Under the pieces are notes generated by a model. That model was not told the origin of the DNA. It searched no databases and worked only from the letters and a program-made list of their open reading frames with translations. The translations under genes were made by a program, and so were the position numbers. A DNA stretch of 24,870 nt from JBJXFY01 sp046155815. GTDB lineage: Bacteria > Verrucomicrobiota > Verrucomicrobiia > Limisphaerales > CAIMTB01. The DNA is taken from NCBI GenBank assembly GCA_046155815.1, contig JBJXFY010000005.1, positions 1-24,870 on the forward strand, read 5' to 3'. This document shows, piece by piece, positions 21,545 to 24,870 of this stretch (positions are counted from its first letter, which is position 1; each line of letters starts with the position of its first letter).

Positions 21545-23584
21545 GTGAACTTCCAGCTCGAGTCCGGCTACGAACCGGCCGGGGACCAGCCGGCCGCCAT
21601 CACGGCGCTGCGCGCGGGCCTCGAACGCGGCGACCGGCACCAGGTGCTGCTCGGCGTGACCGGCTCGGGCAAGACCTTCACCGCCGCCAACCTCATCGCC
21701 GCGCTCAACCGCCCCACGCTCGTCATCTCCCACAACAAGCTCCTCGCCGCCCAGCTCTACGCGGAGTTCAAGTCCTTCTTCCCGAAGAACGCCGTCGAGT
21801 ACTTCGTGAGCTACTTCGATTTCTACCAGCCGGAGGCCTACATCCCGCGCACGGACACGTTCATCGAGAAGGACTCGAGCGTGAACGAGAACATCGAGCG
21901 CCTGCGCCTCTCGGCCATGAGTTCGCTCCTCTCCCGCCGCGATGTCATCGTCGTGGCCAGCGTCTCGTGCATCTACGGCATCGGCGCGCGCGAGGACTAT
22001 CTCGCCATGATGCTGCCACTGCATGTCGGCCTCGAGCTCAGCCGCGACCAGCTCCTGCACCGGCTCGTGGACCTCCAGTACTCCCGCAACGACCTCGCCT
22101 TCGAGCGCGGCCAGTTCCGCGTGCGCGGCGACGTCGTCGAGCTGCACCCCGCCAACACCGAGGACGCCGTGCGCCTCGAGTTCTTCGGCGACCAGGTGGA
22201 CCGCCTCACGCGCTTCGAGCCGCTCACCGGCCACACGCTGGAGGCGCTCAAGGCGTACACGGTCTTTCCCGCGAAGCAGTTCGTGACGCCGGCGGAGAAG
22301 CTGAAGCCCGCGCTGCTCGCCATCCGCCAGGAACTCACGGAGCGCATCGCCTTCTTCGAGAAGCACGGCAAGCTCCTTGAGGCCCAGCGCATCAAGATGC
22401 GCTGCGAGTACGACCTGGAGATGATGGAGGAGATGGGCTTCTGCTCCGGCATCGAGAACTACTCGCGCCACCTCAGCGGCCGGCCGCCCGGCTCGAAGCC
22501 GTACACGCTGATGGACTTCTTCCCCGAGGATTACCTGCTCGTGATTGACGAGTCCCACGCGACCATCCCGCAGGTCGGCGGCATGTACGCCGGCGACATG
22601 GCGCGGAAGACCGTGCTGGTGGACCACGGCTTCCGCCTGCCCAGCGCGCTCGACAACCGCCCGCTCGCCTTCCACGAGTTCCAGGCGCTGCAGAACCAGA
22701 CGCTCTACGTCAGCGCCACGCCCGGGCCGCAGGAGCTGGAATGGGCCAAGGGCCGCGTCGTCGAGCAGATCGTCCGGCCCACCGGCCTCGTGGACCCCGA
22801 GGTCGTCGTGAAGCCGCTCAAGGGACAGATTGACGACCTGCTCGAGGAGGTGCGGAAGCGGGCCGACCGGAAGGAGCGCATCCTGGTCACGACCCTCACC
22901 AAGCGCACCGCCGAGGAACTCACCGACTACCTGCGCGACCTCGGCGTCAACGTGCGCTATCTCCACAGTGAGATTGACGCGATCGAGCGCGTCGAAATCC
23001 TTCGCTCGCTGCGCAAGGGCGACTTCGACGTGCTCGTCGGCATCAACCTGCTGCGCGAGGGCCTCGACCTGCCGGAGGTTGCGCTCGTCGCCATCCTCGA
23101 CGCGGACAAGGAGGGCTACCTGCGCTCGACCACGAGCCTGATCCAGACCGCCGGCCGCGCGGCGCGCAACGTGAACGGCGTCGTCATCCTCTACGCCGAC
23201 GTGATGACGCAGAGCATCAAGCGCTTCCTGGCCGTGAGCGAGTACCGCCGGCAGAGGCAGCTCGCGTACAACGCGGCGCACGGCATCACCCCGCGCAGCG
23301 TCAGCCGGCCGGTCGAGGACAGCCTGGTGCCCGGCGCGGGGCTGAACTCGAGGGCCGCGTCCGTCATCAACGACGCCGGCGGCAGCTTCGACGTCACCGA
23401 GACGATCCGCGAGCTGGAAGAGGAGATGCTGAAGGCGGCGCAGGATCTGCAGTTCGAGAAGGCGGCGCTGCTCCGCGACCAGGTGAACGAGCTGAAGCGC
23501 GGCACCGGCCTCGGCGGCGCCGCACCCGCCGGTAAGGAGAAGGCGGGCGGCCGTGGCTACGGCCGCGGACGACGGCGGCGGTGA
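21545..23584 (+). CDS. uvrB: UvrABC excision nuclease subunit B
   Basis: A 679-residue DNA-damage-verifying helicase of nucleotide excision repair. It starts with GTG at 21545 (the family's NFQLESGYEPAGDQPAAI opening). Walker A is GVTGSGKT (37-44). The damage-probing beta-hairpin is in YFVSYFDFYQPEAYIP (about 85-100). Motif II is VIDESHATIPQVGGMY from about 333. Helicase motifs V and VI are GINLLREGLDLPEV and QTAGRAARN. The C-terminal UVR domain, which binds UvrC, is IRELEEEMLKAAQDLQFEKA. After it comes an extra 25-residue Gly/Arg/Lys-rich tail ending RGYGRGRRRR. The usual length is about 660-680. uvrA and uvrC are not in the window. Confidence 0.98.
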   Translation: MNFQLESGYEPAGDQPAAITALRAGLERGDRHQVLLGVTGSGKTFTAANLIAALNRPTLVISHNKLLAAQLYAEFKSFFPKNAVEYFVSYFDFYQPEAYIPRTDTFIEKDSSVNENIERLRLSAMSSLLSRRDVIVVASVSCIYGIGAREDYLAMMLPLHVGLELSRDQLLHRLVDLQYSRNDLAFERGQFRVRGDVVELHPANTEDAVRLEFFGDQVDRLTRFEPLTGHTLEALKAYTVFPAKQFVTPAEKLKPALLAIRQELTERIAFFEKHGKLLEAQRIKMRCEYDLEMMEEMGFCSGIENYSRHLSGRPPGSKPYTLMDFFPEDYLLVIDESHATIPQVGGMYAGDMARKTVLVDHGFRLPSALDNRPLAFHEFQALQNQTLYVSATPGPQELEWAKGRVVEQIVRPTGLVDPEVVVKPLKGQIDDLLEEVRKRADRKERILVTTLTKRTAEELTDYLRDLGVNVRYLHSEIDAIERVEILRSLRKGDFDVLVGINLLREGLDLPEVALVAILDADKEGYLRSTTSLIQTAGRAARNVNGVVILYADVMTQSIKRFLAVSEYRRQRQLAYNAAHGITPRSVSRPVEDSLVPGAGLNSRAASVINDAGGSFDVTETIRELEEEMLKAAQDLQFEKAALLRDQVNELKRGTGLGGAAPAGKEKAGGRGYGRGRRRR

Positions 23585-23617
23585 ATCGTGAATGGAGGAT
23601 GGTGAATGGTGGCGGAT
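23581..23617. repeat. GTGAATGG-type short tandem repeat after uvrB
   Basis: Beginning at the uvrB stop codon, the words GTGAATCGT, GAATGGAGG and GGTGAATGGTGG follow one another, an imperfect tandem of a GTGAATGGT-like nonamer. It has no stem and so is not a terminator. None other is visible after uvrB. Confidence 0.5.
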
Positions 23618-23934
23618 CATGCGCGGAGGCCGGAGTCCGACCCTGCCGGCGGAAAACCGGCTTGATCCGGTTTGATTTGGTTTGATCCGGCCGGAGGCGG
23701 AGGGGACGCGGGCGGAGGGGCGGACAGGCCAAGGAGCTGACGGACGAGACCAGGGAACGCCGCCGCAGCGGTCCCGTCGGGACCAAGGCACGTGCGGACC
23801 GCCGGGTTCTCCAGCCACCGCTCGAACTGGCGGACCAGCTCCTCCGTGGTGCGGGTGCGGGCGCGCTCGAGCCGTTCGCGCTCGAACCGGAGCCGGGCGG
23901 TGCGGCCGGCGTCACCGCAGCGGCGCCCGGCCAT
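23617..23934 (-). CDS. Hypothetical small protein
   Basis: A frame of 105 residues from the ATG at 23934. Residues about 13-70 look coding: RLRFERERLERARTRTTEEL followed by VRQFERWLENPAVRTC suggests helices, and AFPGLVRQLLGLSAPP follows. The end is Pro-rich and includes residues encoded by the TTTGATCCGG tandem repeat. An earlier ATG at 24054 would add a 40-residue Arg/Pro-rich lead that I think is not coding. It follows the partial gene at the edge by 141 bp on the same strand. No family is recognised, and it may be a decayed gene. Confidence 0.45.
   Translation of the reverse strand: MAGRRCGDAGRTARLRFERERLERARTRTTEELVRQFERWLENPAVRTCLGPDGTAAAAFPGLVRQLLGLSAPPPASPPPPAGSNQIKPDQAGFPPAGSDSGLRA
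23661..23690. repeat. Three-copy 10-bp tandem repeat TTTGATCCGG
   Basis: CTTGATCCGG, TTTGATTTGG and TTTGATCCGG stand head to tail. The AT content is higher than in the surrounding DNA. On the minus strand it encodes part of the tail of the small hypothetical protein (SNQIKPDQ). Confidence 0.7.
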
Positions 23935-24075
23935 GCCGCGGTGGAGATGCGGGCGACCGAAAGGCGGACGGTCAGACCGGGGGGATGCCGATCCAGCCCG
24001 GAGGGCGGGCCGCGAAGGTGCAGCCGGCGGCGCCCGGGGCCGTCGGGCTCCCATGCCGGATGGACACAGGCCGGC

Positions 24076-24870
24076 TCAGGCAGGACGGGCCATGCCGGCG
24101 AGGATGGGAATGACCTTGGCCAGCAGCCGGGAGCGGAAAATGGCGCGGCTCTTGACCCCGGTCTGGTGGGCGACATCCCTGAGCCAAGGACGGGCGCAGT
24201 GCCGGTGGTCGCGGGCCTCGGTGGCCAGGAGGAGGGGCACCAGCACGCGTTTGGCCCACGCCGGGGCGGTGCGCCGCGTGAGCGGCCGCATCCGACGGGC
24301 GGCGCGGAGCAGCGTGAGCACCTCGGGACCGGCCGACTCATGGCCCGCCGTCCACCAGTGAATCTGAAGATCCAAATCCTCCTGCGCGACCGAGCCGTAG
24401 GACAGCCCGGCAGTGGCCTCGCGGAGATCATGGAGGTGCCCGATGAGGTCCGTGAGGTCACCGACGATCGGGGTGTTGAGACGATAGCGCGCCGCGGAGG
24501 AAGCCTCCAGGGGGTGATCCGCGCCGAGGTCCAGCGCGTCGGCGAGGAGGCGCAACCGCGCGCGCCGGCCGCCATGGCGCATCTGGAGCATGGGCCAGCC
24601 CTGCATCCGGCGCGCGGCCGGCACCAGGCGCCGCGGCATCTCGTCGGCCAGCCGGTCAAGCAGACGGACCCGGAGATAGGTTTCCCAGGCGAAGGCCGTG
24701 ACCGGATCGTCGTCGGGATCGTCGTCCGGCGGCGGCGACCCGCCGGCGGGAGTGCTTTGCCTTGGGCGGCGGAGCAGCGCCACGGCATCCGCCGCGCTGC
24801 CGTTAGCCCGGAGGAACGCCTCCCAGGCGAGATCGAAGCACGCCGTGCGGCGGGCCCGCCAGGCAACCAG
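24076..24870 (-). CDS. Hypothetical protein, 5' end outside the window
   Basis: At least 264 residues, open to the window edge. The GTG at 24783 could serve as a start, but the frame above it reads as ordinary protein (ACFDLAWEAFLRANGSAADA), so the true start is probably beyond 24870. The protein is rich in Arg, Leu and Ala. It has an acidic Pro/Asp linker (SPPPDDDPDDDPVTAF), then mostly helical sequence (LRVRLLDRLADEMPRR, DLTDLIGHLHDLREAT, HWWTAGHESAGPEVLTLLRAARRM), and an end TGVKSRAIFRSRLLAKVIP. There are no membrane segments, signal or metal motif, and no family is recognised. A second unrecognised small gene follows it. Confidence 0.6.
   Translation of the reverse strand: MVAWRARRTACFDLAWEAFLRANGSAADAVALLRRPRQSTPAGGSPPPDDDPDDDPVTAFAWETYLRVRLLDRLADEMPRRLVPAARRMQGWPMLQMRHGGRRARLRLLADALDLGADHPLEASSAARYRLNTPIVGDLTDLIGHLHDLREATAGLSYGSVAQEDLDLQIHWWTAGHESAGPEVLTLLRAARRMRPLTRRTAPAWAKRVLVPLLLATEARDHRHCARPWLRDVAHQTGVKSRAIFRSRLLAKVIPILAGMARPA

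Noticed and set aside
21422..23818. Very long minus-strand open frame opposite uvrB
   Set aside because: Antisense shadow of uvrB with no recognisable domain; uvrB is unambiguous.

Overview
The window is about 25 kb of very GC-rich (roughly 70%) bacterial chromosome with densely packed, mostly housekeeping genes. Several traits point to Verrucomicrobiota or a near relative in the PVC group: a secreted DUF1080 (3-keto-disaccharide hydrolase-like) protein, a secreted protein joining an isochorismatase-like domain to a ThuA-like domain, few visible Shine-Dalgarno sequences, and several families of short dispersed repeats. This assignment is inference; there is no rRNA or other taxonomic marker gene here. 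I see no phage, transposase, CRISPR array or obvious defence system.

Left part (1-3517, minus strand). This is the classic rpmH-rnpA-yidD-yidC-jag cluster. The start and stop codons of the first four genes overlap, and a plausible promoter lies upstream of rpmH. A partial membrane-protein gene follows jag at the window edge. The cluster joins ribosome and RNase P protein synthesis to membrane protein insertion.

3518-7847. About 380 bp without a gene hold a perfect 12-bp inverted repeat and a duplicated motif. Next comes a well-supported 6S RNA gene on the plus strand (about 3896-4072) with its own terminator, then a 27-bp-stem hairpin repeat. The operon rarA-fau-rny follows: replication-fork ATPase, 5-formyltetrahydrofolate cyclo-ligase and RNase Y. 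The 6S RNA is the main non-coding find.

7860-13037 (minus strand). infA and a glycine-rich RRM RNA-binding protein with a terminator come first. Further along are the DUF1080 protein, an M24 aminopeptidase P-like peptidase, the isochorismatase/ThuA two-domain protein and a HAD phosphatase. The HAD gene overlaps the stop of pepT.

13037-17780. pepT (peptidase T) and a polytopic membrane protein lie on the minus strand. A NagB-family sugar-phosphate deaminase/isomerase with changed active-site residues lies on the plus strand. An ArsR-type regulator fused to a SAM methyltransferase and a coiled-coil C4 zinc-ribbon protein lie on the minus strand.

18037-24870. A YbbP-like ABC permease and its ATPase are on the minus strand, and the ATPase has a C-terminal tail encoded by a dispersed repeat. 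uvrB is divergent on the plus strand. Two unrecognised minus-strand genes finish the window, one of them cut by the edge.

The most unusual theme is the number of distinct short repeat families inserted between or into genes: the GGCTGCCAGCCTGC type, the CCGCAGAT hairpin, the ATC-rich tract, the AAGCTCCAAG element, and the GTGAATGG and TTTGATCCGG tandems. One of them has become coding sequence.
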